A stretch of DNA of 33,869 nt from Elusimicrobiota bacterium. GTDB lineage: Bacteria > CAYTYR01 > UBA6262. The notes beneath the pieces were generated by a model. It was not told where the DNA came from and did no database searches. It saw only the letters and a program-made list of their open reading frames with translations. The stretch lies in NCBI GenBank assembly GCA_016218565.1, contig JACRDM010000135.1, positions 1 through 33,869 on the forward strand. The letters run 5' to 3'. The number at the start of each line of letters is the position of its first letter. Within the stretch, counting starts at the first letter, position 1. The position numbers and the translations under genes were made by a program. Below are positions 1 to 7,488 of the stretch, piece by piece.

Positions 1-1888
1 AACCATCAGTGGTCTTCAGCATGGCCCTGATCCGGCATTGCGCCTCCTCAGTTTAGTCGGCGGCGATTAACAGGCAATACGCTTGGGCGCTGCTCCGTCC
101 TACTCGGCCGCGCAATGGATGCAGGGTAGCCAAGCCAAACCTTTCCGCGTGTTCAATCAGGATCACGGTGGCATTAGCTACGTCTAGACCCACTTCGACA
201 ACGGTGGTGGCCACCAATACATCAATCTCTTTCCCCACAAATGCTTTCATGATCTGCTCTTTCTCTTTGACTTTTAAACGGCCGTGCAGCAACCCCACCC
301 GAAACTCGGGGAATACTTTATCCTGCAGGTTCTGGGACATTTTCCTGGCTGCTTTCAGCGTAAATTTTGGCGATTCCTCAATTAAAGGATAGACCACAAA
401 AGCCTGGTGACCGTTGTTTATCTCGTCTTTAATGAAGCGATAAGCTTCCAGTTCATTTATTTTCAACGTTCTAACCGGTTTTCGTCCAGGCGGCAATTCC
501 CTGATCGTAGAAACAGCCAAGTCCCCGTAAATGGTCAAGGCCAGGGAACGGGGGATAGGCGTAGCGGTCATTACCAATACATCAGGATTAGGCCCCTTTT
601 GCCGCAACAGAGCACGCTGTTTCACTCCGAATCTATGCTGTTCATCAATCACGATCAGGCCGAGTTTGCGGAACACCACCAGTTCTTCCAACAAAGCCTG
701 AGTGCCGATAGCTAGCTGGGCTGTCCCGGCAGCCAGAGCTTCCCGATTTTGCTTTAAATTTTTTTTATCCATACCGCTGGTCAATAACACTGCCACCAGT
801 CCAAGTGGCTTTAGATACTGGCGCAGATAGATAAAATGCTGTTCCGCCAGAATTTCGGTCGGGGCCATTAATACTGACTGATAACCATTCTCAGCTGCCA
901 ACAGCATCGCGCACAGGCTCACGATAGTTTTGCCGCTGCCAACATCTCCCTGCAGCAACCGGTTCATCGCTCGCGGCGATTTCATATCCGTGAAAATTTC
1001 ATTGATTACCTTCTTTTGGTCCGCGGTGAACTCAAAAGGCAATAATTTTTTAAAGGGGGCGAGGAAAGTCTTATGGACACGGTAAACAGTCCCTTTGGGT
1101 TGGTATTGCTGCTGAAAATGTTTCCTGGCCAGCGCTGTCTCTAGCAAAAAAAACTCGCCAAAAGCCAGTCGTTTCCGGGCCTGTTGCTGAGCCGGGAAAT
1201 CCGGCGGAAAATGCATCCATTCCACAGCTTCTCTAAAGCCTGGCAAAAACTCCTGCCGGCACACGGCAGCAGGGAGAAATTCAAGTAACTCCGCGCTATA
1301 ATCGTCCAAGGTCCGCCGGATCAACGCCCGCAAGAACCGCATCTTCAAATTTTTGGTAACCCTATAAAGCGGGACAATGCGGCCGGTATGGATCAAATCT
1401 TCATGATCACCGGATAATATTTCATGAGTAAAATTACTGGCCTCAAAAGTGTTTTTTTTATGGACGGCTTTGGTAAACCCCGTTAGAAAGGACTGAGTTT
1501 TATCCCGGCCATAAATGGCGGGGCCTTCTAACAGGGTAAATTTACCGCTGATAATAACTGTAGTTCCTTGAGGCAGGTAGTTTTTTAAATAAACCTGGTT
1601 AAAACACACCAAGACCACGGTTCCGGTACCATCGCTGACGGTAATTTTTAATAATTGCCGCCGCGGCCCGGTATGAATCACTTGATGACTGAGGACCGTT
1701 GCCTGGATAGTGGTTATTTCTTCAGGCTGTAGCTGGGCGATGAGTTTCAAACGGCTGCGGTCGGCATAATCGCGGGGGAAATAGGTGAGCAGATCATAAA
1801 CCGTATGGATCCCCAGATCTTGCAAGAGCTTAGCTCGTTGGGGACCCACGCCTTTTAGATATTGCACATTATTATTTAGATCGATCAT
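1..1888 (-). CDS. recG: ATP-dependent DNA helicase RecG, interrupted by in-frame TAA at 53-55; right end probably at M26 of the listed ORF (1888)
   Basis: Wedge/OB N-terminus (VQYLKGVGPQRAKLLQDLGI), Walker A GDVGSGKT, DEQH, VMTATPIPRSL, LRGRVGRS. After TAA the same frame reads TEEAQCRIRAMLKTTDG up to base 2, matching the expected RecG continuation. Confidence 0.93.
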
Positions 1889-1906
1889 AGTATTAACCAA
1901 ATAAAA

Positions 1907-1962
1907 AATCGGTGTAATCCCTGCCTGACGGCAGGCAGGTGTTTTTATAATCTGCGTAATCA
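1907..1962. repeat. Short composite palindromic repeat, copy A (aatcggtgtaatccctgcctgacggcaggcaggtg...ataatctgcgtaatc)
   Basis: Aligns with copy B at 2028-2092: shared aatcgNtgtaatccctNcctgac ... ggcaggt ... taatcNNNgtaatc. Confidence 0.7.
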
Positions 1963-1988
1963 TAGGTTTCTCTTTTTTGAGAAACCTA
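1963..1988. repeat. Perfect 10-bp hairpin with T6 loop (TAGGTTTCTC-TTTTTT-GAGAAACCTA) in the recG/rpmB divergent region
   Basis: Direct reading of inverted arms. Confidence 0.7.
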
Positions 1989-1999
1989 AAAATATTCTC

Positions 2000-2028
2000 T
2001 TGCCAAGGTTTACTAAATATGCTATATT
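2000..2028 (+). promoter_or_regulatory. Candidate sigma70-type promoter for rpmB (TTGCCA - 17 bp - TATATT)
   Basis: -35-like 2000-2005, -10-like 2023-2028, 17-bp spacer, about 85 bp upstream of rpmB. Confidence 0.5.
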
Positions 2029-2092
2029 AATCGCTGTAATCCCTACCTGACCTGCCGTCGTTAGGCAGGTTTTTCTTTAATCACTGTAATCT
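2028..2092. repeat. Short composite palindromic repeat, copy B
   Basis: aatcgctgtaatccctacctgacctgccgtcgttaggcaggtttttctttaatcactgtaatc; homologous to copy A. Confidence 0.7.
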
Positions 2093-2111
2093 TAATTAAA
2101 CGAGGTGAATC

Positions 2112-2300
2112 ATGCTTATCAAGTGCGCAATTTGCGGCAAACACGCTACTTCCGGCAACAAAATAAGCCATTCCCACAAGGTTAGTAAGCAGCGCTTCCA
2201 TGTCAATCTACAGAAAATCCGTATTAAACTGAATGGCCAAACCGCCAAAAAATACGTTTGTACTCAATGTATCCGCAGCCAAACAGTCCAGAAAGCCTAA
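2112..2300 (+). CDS. rpmB: 50S ribosomal protein bL28
   Basis: 62 aa with CAICGK...GNKISHSHKVSKQRFHVNLQKIRI...YVCTQCIRS; SD-like gaggtg upstream. Confidence 0.95.
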   Translation: MLIKCAICGKHATSGNKISHSHKVSKQRFHVNLQKIRIKLNGQTAKKYVCTQCIRSQTVQKA

Positions 2301-2303
2301 AAA

Positions 2304-2378
2304 TAGCGTTAAGCGGGTAGCGTTTAGCGTATAGAAAATCCTTTAAACTATCCGCTATACGCCATACGCTATACGCTA
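2304..2378. repeat. Palindromic intergenic repeat R1, built of TAGCG(TA) units
   Basis: tagcgttaagcgggtagcgtttagcgtatagaaaatcctttaaactatccgctatacgccatacgctatacgctaat; aligns with R2 at 13915-13989 and forms an imperfect hairpin. Confidence 0.8.
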
Positions 2379-3416
2379 ATTAGATCCAAAAGGCAGGCTT
2401 AAAGAAACCACATATGTAGCGATTGAGTTCATTTGCTCAGGAACTACCGAGTCCCTGATTTTATTTCTCTTCATGGCCAGGTCTAACCTATAACCTTTAT
2501 CCGTAAAACCCATCCCAAACGTGTACGTCACTTTATCCGGATCATTCCAATTTTCCCCACTCATGCCTGCTCTGAAAATAAACAGGTCAAACAAATACTG
2601 CTCGACCCCAACATGCTTGGTGGTCAGGTCGTCATGATCAGCATAATATATCTTTTTTATATCATACACAAACGTTACCTTCTGCGGCAGACTCATGGCC
2701 ACTCCGGTGTTCAGAGTAAGGGGTAACCGGCTCTTATCATAATCGCTCCAGTACATGTACCCGCAGGCATTTATGGCGCTGATACCAAAAGAAAGATACG
2801 GGCTTGGTACAAACACAATCCCCAGGTCAAGGCTCCAGCCATTACTTGTATCCACATTGATCTTACTCACATCATTAGATGCATCTTTGGTCCGCTGGGC
2901 AATAGATAAATTGCCATTGAGATAATTTAAACTCACCCCGGTAAAAACATTCTCCCGGTACATTTTGGCCGTGGTCAACATTAATTCGTTGATATTGACT
3001 TTCTTATTGACCCACTGTTCCACCCCATTTTCATTAGTATAGGTATCAGTGGCTATTTTGGATAAAGGACGGATAGACAATGCTCCGTTGGGCGAGGCAA
3101 AACTCATAAAAGCTAATTTCCCACCCCGTAAAGGATCGCTTTTGATCACCTCCTCCCACTTGGCGTTGCTTTCTCTCTGCAGATAAGAACAAACAGTAAA
3201 AGAATTAGTTCCCATTAAAGCCAGACCAGCCGAATTCCAATAGGGGGCCGAAGCATCGGCGCTCAAGCCGGTAAAAGCCTCTCCCAGTCCAATCGCCCTG
3301 GCGCCTATAACCTGTCCATCAAACGCATCATACTCAAGCGGCGCTTTCTCCGCCCAAGCGCTACTCGCGGCTAAGAGTAATAATACTGTTATTAATCTTT
3401 TCTTTTCTTTAGGCAC
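2376..3416 (-). CDS. PorV/PorQ-like (UPF0164-type) outer-membrane beta-barrel protein, GTG start
   Basis: Signal peptide then GARAIGLGEAFTGLSADASAPYWNSAGLAL, typical of the PorV/UPF0164 N-terminus. Confidence 0.75.
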   Translation of the reverse strand: MPKEKKRLITVLLLLAASSAWAEKAPLEYDAFDGQVIGARAIGLGEAFTGLSADASAPYWNSAGLALMGTNSFTVCSYLQRESNAKWEEVIKSDPLRGGKLAFMSFASPNGALSIRPLSKIATDTYTNENGVEQWVNKKVNINELMLTTAKMYRENVFTGVSLNYLNGNLSIAQRTKDASNDVSKINVDTSNGWSLDLGIVFVPSPYLSFGISAINACGYMYWSDYDKSRLPLTLNTGVAMSLPQKVTFVYDIKKIYYADHDDLTTKHVGVEQYLFDLFIFRAGMSGENWNDPDKVTYTFGMGFTDKGYRLDLAMKRNKIRDSVVPEQMNSIATYVVSLSLPFGSN

Positions 3417-3454
3417 TTCTTGTCCTCCTAGGATATTAATCCGCGCAATCGTAT

Positions 3455-3853
3455 TTACAATATTTCTGTAATGTGCACGATCAACTTATTTTCCCTTTTC
3501 AACTTCCGGTCATAATAATGAAGACTAAATAAAACTAACAGCGCGCCACCTATCCCGACAATGACTCCTAATTTCTCACCGCCTAAATACCATCCCAGTA
3601 AATACCCAAGAACTAAACCAAAGAGCGGAATAATATAAACCACAAATGCTGATTTCAGAATGACCGGACCGGAGACTGAGACTTTAACCTGGTCATTCAC
3701 CTTGGCCCCCAGGCTATTATTAGCCAGGATCTCCATTTTATCCTGGCTACCAAGAGCGCAGATACCGCAATGAGCGCAGGCGCTATGGCGGTTCATTTCC
3801 ACCAGGGCCTCTAACCCCTCTACTTTAACCACCTGTCCAATTTCTTCCAGCAT
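3455..3853 (-). CDS. RseC/MucC-family (SoxR-reducing) membrane protein
   Basis: N-terminal G.V..VEG..A.V...RHSACAHCGIC.LG Cys motif followed by two TM helices. Confidence 0.85.
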   Translation of the reverse strand: MLEEIGQVVKVEGLEALVEMNRHSACAHCGICALGSQDKMEILANNSLGAKVNDQVKVSVSGPVILKSAFVVYIIPLFGLVLGYLLGWYLGGEKLGVIVGIGGALLVLFSLHYYDRKLKRENKLIVHITEIL

Positions 3854-3907
3854 TACTATTTACCCCGTTAGAAAAAGTCCCGTCATTTATAGCGGCATAT
3901 TCCGCTT

Positions 3908-4090
3908 TTAGAATCGTGTGGCGCGGAGAAAAAGCAGGGTAAAAGCCCTGTTTTCTAACAGGGTTCTCTCTCCCGTAAACTCAACTGCTATACTATCCAC
4001 TCCGGACCTAGCTTCAACTTTTTGTTTGATCAGGTCAGCAAAATATTCAGCCAAAGGTGTTCCGGCATACCAGTAAGAAATTAGGATTTC
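3908..4090 (-). pseudogene. Unlisted open fragment ...EILISYWYAGTPLAEYFADLIKQKVEARSGVDSIAVEFTGERTLLENRAFTLLFLRATRF*, no ATG; possible decayed or 5'-truncated gene
   Basis: Codon-by-codon reading of the minus strand; stop at 3908-3910; protein-like composition but no good start; 5' side runs into a heptad repeat. Confidence 0.35.
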
Positions 4091-4112
4091 AGACTTAGGA
4101 CCTAGGACTTAC
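4085..4112. repeat. Heptamer repeat gatttca-gacttag-gacctag-gacttac
   Basis: Four consecutive 7-mers of form GAYYTAG. Confidence 0.6.
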
Positions 4113-4144
4113 GTCATTCTCCGACGGTCTATGTCCTCTGGCAA

Positions 4145-5005
4145 CTATTTTACTTTATTTAAAATTTCCAGTATATGTTCTTCCAATCCCAGCGCCATCA
4201 GATGCACCCCGTCAACTTGCGGTTTCATCCGGGAAATAAGCTCACTGGCGATAGCGATTCCCTCAGCGAGCGGATTAGCGGCCCGGCTCAAGCGTTCAAT
4301 GCAATCCTGGGATATGTTGAGGCCTAATTTCTCCTTCATAAAAATAGCGGCCTGGGCCGATTTTAGCAAAAATACTCCAATTAAGATCTTTGTTTTCAAG
4401 CTCCTGGTCTTAGCGCTGAAAGTTTTTAGTGGTTTAGAATCAAATATCGGCTGGGTCTGGAAAAATTCAGCGCCGGCAGCTATTTTTTTCTCCATCATGG
4501 CTAACTGCAGATCCAGGGGATCAGCCAGCGGGTTCACCACTGCTCCCAGGCAAAAATGCGGCGCTCCATCTAATTTTTTCCCAACCATATCCACCCCTGT
4601 TTCCAGGACCCGGGCCGTTTTCAGCAGCTGTACCGGATCCAGATCATACACTGGCTTAGCTTCTTTGTGGTCACCCTGCTGCGGATGGTCGCCGCTCAGA
4701 ACCAGTACATTTTCAAGGCCCAGAGCATTAGCGCTCAGCAAGTCTGATTCCAGGGCAATGCGGTTGCGGTCGCGGCACGTCACCTGCATGATCGGCTCAC
4801 AACCTTGTTCTTTCAGCAAACAGCAGATCGCCAAAGAACCTAATCTCATCACTGCCCGCTGATTATCGGTAACGTTAAAAGCATCCACGCAACTTTTCAA
4901 AAGTTGTGCCTTCCGCAACAGCGGCTGAACGTTGGTACCCTTTGGGGGAAATAACTCCGCGGTGATAATAAATTTTTTAGTTTTTAACACTTCTTTAAAG
5001 CTCAT
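4145..5005 (-). CDS. metF: Methylenetetrahydrofolate reductase (MetF)
   Basis: TAELFPPKGT, DAFNVTDNQRAVMRLGSLA, PIMQVTCRDRNRIALESDLL, VLVLSGDHP, GAEFFQTQPIFD. Confidence 0.93.
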   Translation of the reverse strand: MSFKEVLKTKKFIITAELFPPKGTNVQPLLRKAQLLKSCVDAFNVTDNQRAVMRLGSLAICCLLKEQGCEPIMQVTCRDRNRIALESDLLSANALGLENVLVLSGDHPQQGDHKEAKPVYDLDPVQLLKTARVLETGVDMVGKKLDGAPHFCLGAVVNPLADPLDLQLAMMEKKIAAGAEFFQTQPIFDSKPLKTFSAKTRSLKTKILIGVFLLKSAQAAIFMKEKLGLNISQDCIERLSRAANPLAEGIAIASELISRMKPQVDGVHLMALGLEEHILEILNKVK

Positions 5006-5030
5006 GTTTATGTTTTCCTATCCGCTGTAT

Positions 5031-5669
5031 TTACCTGTTTTTGATTCTTTGCGGCCCGCTGCTACTGGCATTACTCTTGATTTTTCTGTACTTCTTTATT
5101 TTCGCCGGGTTCTTTTTTAGCTTTTCATAGATTAGGACCCAGACACAATCAAGGTCTGAATTTACTTCACATTTACCATCCATAGCTCCGCCGCATGGCC
5201 CGTTAATTAGCGCTTTGGCGCAACGGGTCACCGGACAAAGTCCACCCGTTTCATCAATGATACAGTCTCCGCACAGAGAACAATACTGATTAAAATTACC
5301 CAGCCGCTCGATCGTCCCGAGAAATAACGTATCTAGGGCCGGTATCAACTCCATATCCTCACAAACCTGGGCAATCGACTGGACCCCGGCGCCGCAGCTT
5401 AAAAGCACCAGGCTATCTGCTTGCCTGGCTTTGTCATTATTGATCAGGTCTTTCTTGACGATCCGCATATCGCAGGGAGTATCCAAAACTAAAGTCCCGG
5501 TTACCTGTTTCTGCTGTTTTACCAATTCCCCTGCCAATACCTTGACTTGCTCTTCCCCACCGGTAGCACACTTAGTGGCGCAAGCCGCGCACCCCACGAC
5601 AAAAACTCTTCTTTTGTCTTTTAATTGCTCCAATATTTTATTTAATTCTTTTCGCTTGGTGATAATCAT
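5031..5669 (-). CDS. metV: MetV-type protein (methylenetetrahydrofolate reductase C-terminal domain, Cys-rich)
   Basis: VVGCAACATKCATGGEEQV, LLSCGAGVQ, CSLCGDCIIDETGGLCPVTRCAKALINGPCGG; adjacent to metF. Confidence 0.85.
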   Translation of the reverse strand: MIITKRKELNKILEQLKDKRRVFVVGCAACATKCATGGEEQVKVLAGELVKQQKQVTGTLVLDTPCDMRIVKKDLINNDKARQADSLVLLSCGAGVQSIAQVCEDMELIPALDTLFLGTIERLGNFNQYCSLCGDCIIDETGGLCPVTRCAKALINGPCGGAMDGKCEVNSDLDCVWVLIYEKLKKNPAKIKKYRKIKSNASSSGPQRIKNR

Positions 5670-5678
5670 GTTTCCCTT

Positions 5679-6056
5679 TTACATCTTGAAATAAAGATAG
5701 CTGATTTTACGTATTTTGTTCATTATCAAGATAGCTTTTTCGGTTTCATCTTTGGTCACTTCCAAACCGGGATAGCGGACTTCCACCGCAAAACTTGAAA
5801 CCTCCAGCAATTCCATATGATATTTAGCTAATTGGGGAATAAAACTTTTGCATTGCTCCAACAATGAACCCAGATCATGTGTCTTTTCAAACTCAATATT
5901 ATTTTCTTGCAATACAGCTTTCATATATTTCTCAATACATTGCTGCGCATGGAAACAAACTGCTTCATATACAGGCGGAGTAGATTTAAACTCGCGTTTT
6001 GCGACTAAATAATCTCCTTCCGCTTTCTTGATCCATTCCATAGTCAGTTTTTTCAT
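5679..6056 (-). CDS. HEPN-domain protein (HepT-like)
   Basis: WIKKAEGDYLVAKRE...EAVCFHAQQCIEKYMKAVL...HDLGSLLEQC...VRYPG; 4-bp overlap with the MNT gene. Confidence 0.88.
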   Translation of the reverse strand: MKKLTMEWIKKAEGDYLVAKREFKSTPPVYEAVCFHAQQCIEKYMKAVLQENNIEFEKTHDLGSLLEQCKSFIPQLAKYHMELLEVSSFAVEVRYPGLEVTKDETEKAILIMNKIRKISYLYFKM

Positions 6057-6376
6057 AAATAAACGCCTTTGTTCATAATTTTTTTAATAAAAAAATCGCC
6101 CAGTTGTAATCGCTCCTTAATCTGCTGCGGTGTTCTGACCATCAGATCCATGGGAAATTTCATACCTATTTCCTTACTAAGATACATACGTATTAACGCT
6201 GCCTGTTGATATGGCTTTAAATGGGTATTTAGAATAACCAAGATATCAACATCACTGGATTTAGAGGGGTTTCCATAAGCATAAGAACCAAACAAAATAA
6301 CCTCTTTGGCCTTAAACTCTTTTTTTATAATATCTGCCATTTTTGAAAATTGTTTTTCCTTCTTCAAGGCACTCAT
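6053..6376 (-). CDS. Minimal nucleotidyltransferase (MNT, MntA-like)
   Basis: ILFGSYAYGNPSKSSDVDILV (GSxxxG...SDxD). Confidence 0.9.
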   Translation of the reverse strand: MSALKKEKQFSKMADIIKKEFKAKEVILFGSYAYGNPSKSSDVDILVILNTHLKPYQQAALIRMYLSKEIGMKFPMDLMVRTPQQIKERLQLGDFFIKKIMNKGVYL

Positions 6377-6391
6377 AGTAATCTCTTTTGC

Positions 6392-7488
6392 GTTTTAAGG
6401 GACGTTTTAAGGTTTTAAGGGACGTTGTTAGGCAATTAGGTATTCATTTTCTGCGGCGATCATTCTACCGCGTGTTATCGCTTCGCTTATAGAAGCTGGA
6501 GTTATCTCAAAGTAGCGCGCTATATCTACCCCGCTGATCCCTAATTCCTGATTAGCAAAATACGCTATCAAGCTTCTGGCTTGGGCTATTTTGTTCCTTT
6601 TACTCAATCTCTTTATGTCTTTTATGTCCACCCCTAATAAATCACATACCTTCTGTACCACTGTATCTATATCCCACCCTTCCTGTTGCAACTTGGCTTT
6701 CCTCTCCAAGTGTTCTTCTGCGGCATTGAGAGCCTGGCTGACAAAATCACCATCGCCCAATATCCGTTCATCTGCATACCATTTCTCCTTGGATTTCCTC
6801 AACTGTTGTATGCCTTTCCAACCACCCGCGCTTCTCAGCAATCCTCCACCGCTTAAGTCTTCTCTCTTCCCTATGTTTTTCCCTTCAGCTATAAATTCCT
6901 CATATCGCCTGATTGCCTCTGCTTTCTTAGTCCCAAAACGCTCCAGTATTTCTCCCGTCTCTTGCCATGACGATTGGATCTTCCCCATCAAAACAGCATG
7001 GCCGCTCCATTTATAACCACCGAGACTTTTACTATCGAGAAGTAATCCCGCCCGGAATGGATTCAAATGGATATAACGTACTAACTCTAGTAAATATGCT
7101 TCCTCTTGGCATAATATTGATTTGTACCTGCCTTGATAAAGATAACCGCTACGCTTATACCGCCGGTTAAAATATAGCGCGTAACCAGTTAATAACCCCC
7201 TCATGAGATCGCTTAACGGTCTTACCCCACTCCTGATCAGCAAGTGAAAATGGTTAGGCATTAATACCCAACCATAGCATTTATGTCCGGTCTGCTTCAG
7301 GCCCTTAGCTAAACGACGAGTAAATTCTTTCCGATCAAAATCATCAATAAATATTTTACGGCGTTCCAAGCCGCGCTGGATCACATGATAGATAGCACCT
7401 TCTATATATATTCTTCCTTGTCTGGGCATGGCATATATTTATCACATCTTAATTTCATTGTCAATACCTAATTGCCTAACAACGTCCC
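6392..7488 (-). mobile_element. RAYT/REPtron-like element: Y1 transposase gene bounded by 26-bp perfect inverted repeats
   Basis: gggacgttgttaggcaattaggtatt at 6419-6444; exact reverse complement aatacctaattgcctaacaacgtccc at 7463-7488. The outer left side also has a 15-bp direct repeat gttttaagggacgtt at 6392-6406 and 6412-6426. Confidence 0.75.
6428..7429 (-). CDS. REP-associated tyrosine transposase-like (Y1_Tnp / Transposase_17) with DnaA-C-like HTH C-terminus
   Basis: MPRQGRIYIEGAIYHVIQRGLERRKIF, GWVLMPNHFHLLI (HUH), YIHLNPFRAGL; C-terminal LSKRNKIAQARSLIAYFANQELGISGVDIARYFEITPASISEAI. Confidence 0.92.
   Translation of the reverse strand: MPRQGRIYIEGAIYHVIQRGLERRKIFIDDFDRKEFTRRLAKGLKQTGHKCYGWVLMPNHFHLLIRSGVRPLSDLMRGLLTGYALYFNRRYKRSGYLYQGRYKSILCQEEAYLLELVRYIHLNPFRAGLLLDSKSLGGYKWSGHAVLMGKIQSSWQETGEILERFGTKKAEAIRRYEEFIAEGKNIGKREDLSGGGLLRSAGGWKGIQQLRKSKEKWYADERILGDGDFVSQALNAAEEHLERKAKLQQEGWDIDTVVQKVCDLLGVDIKDIKRLSKRNKIAQARSLIAYFANQELGISGVDIARYFEITPASISEAITRGRMIAAENEYLIA

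Noticed and set aside
1889-1963. N-terminal extension of RecG (MITQIIKTPACRQAGITPIFYLVNT)
   Set aside because: Encoded by repeat copy A; RecG homology begins at about M26.
3935-3965. cagggtaaaagccctg / aacaggg hairpins as a terminator for the metF operon
   Set aside because: Lies inside the open fragment 3908-4090 and has no T-tail on the minus strand.
4131-4862. 243-aa plus-strand ORF
   Set aside because: Lies antisense to metF, whose minus-strand frame has clear homology; low-complexity Ser/Arg-rich translation typical of shadow ORFs.
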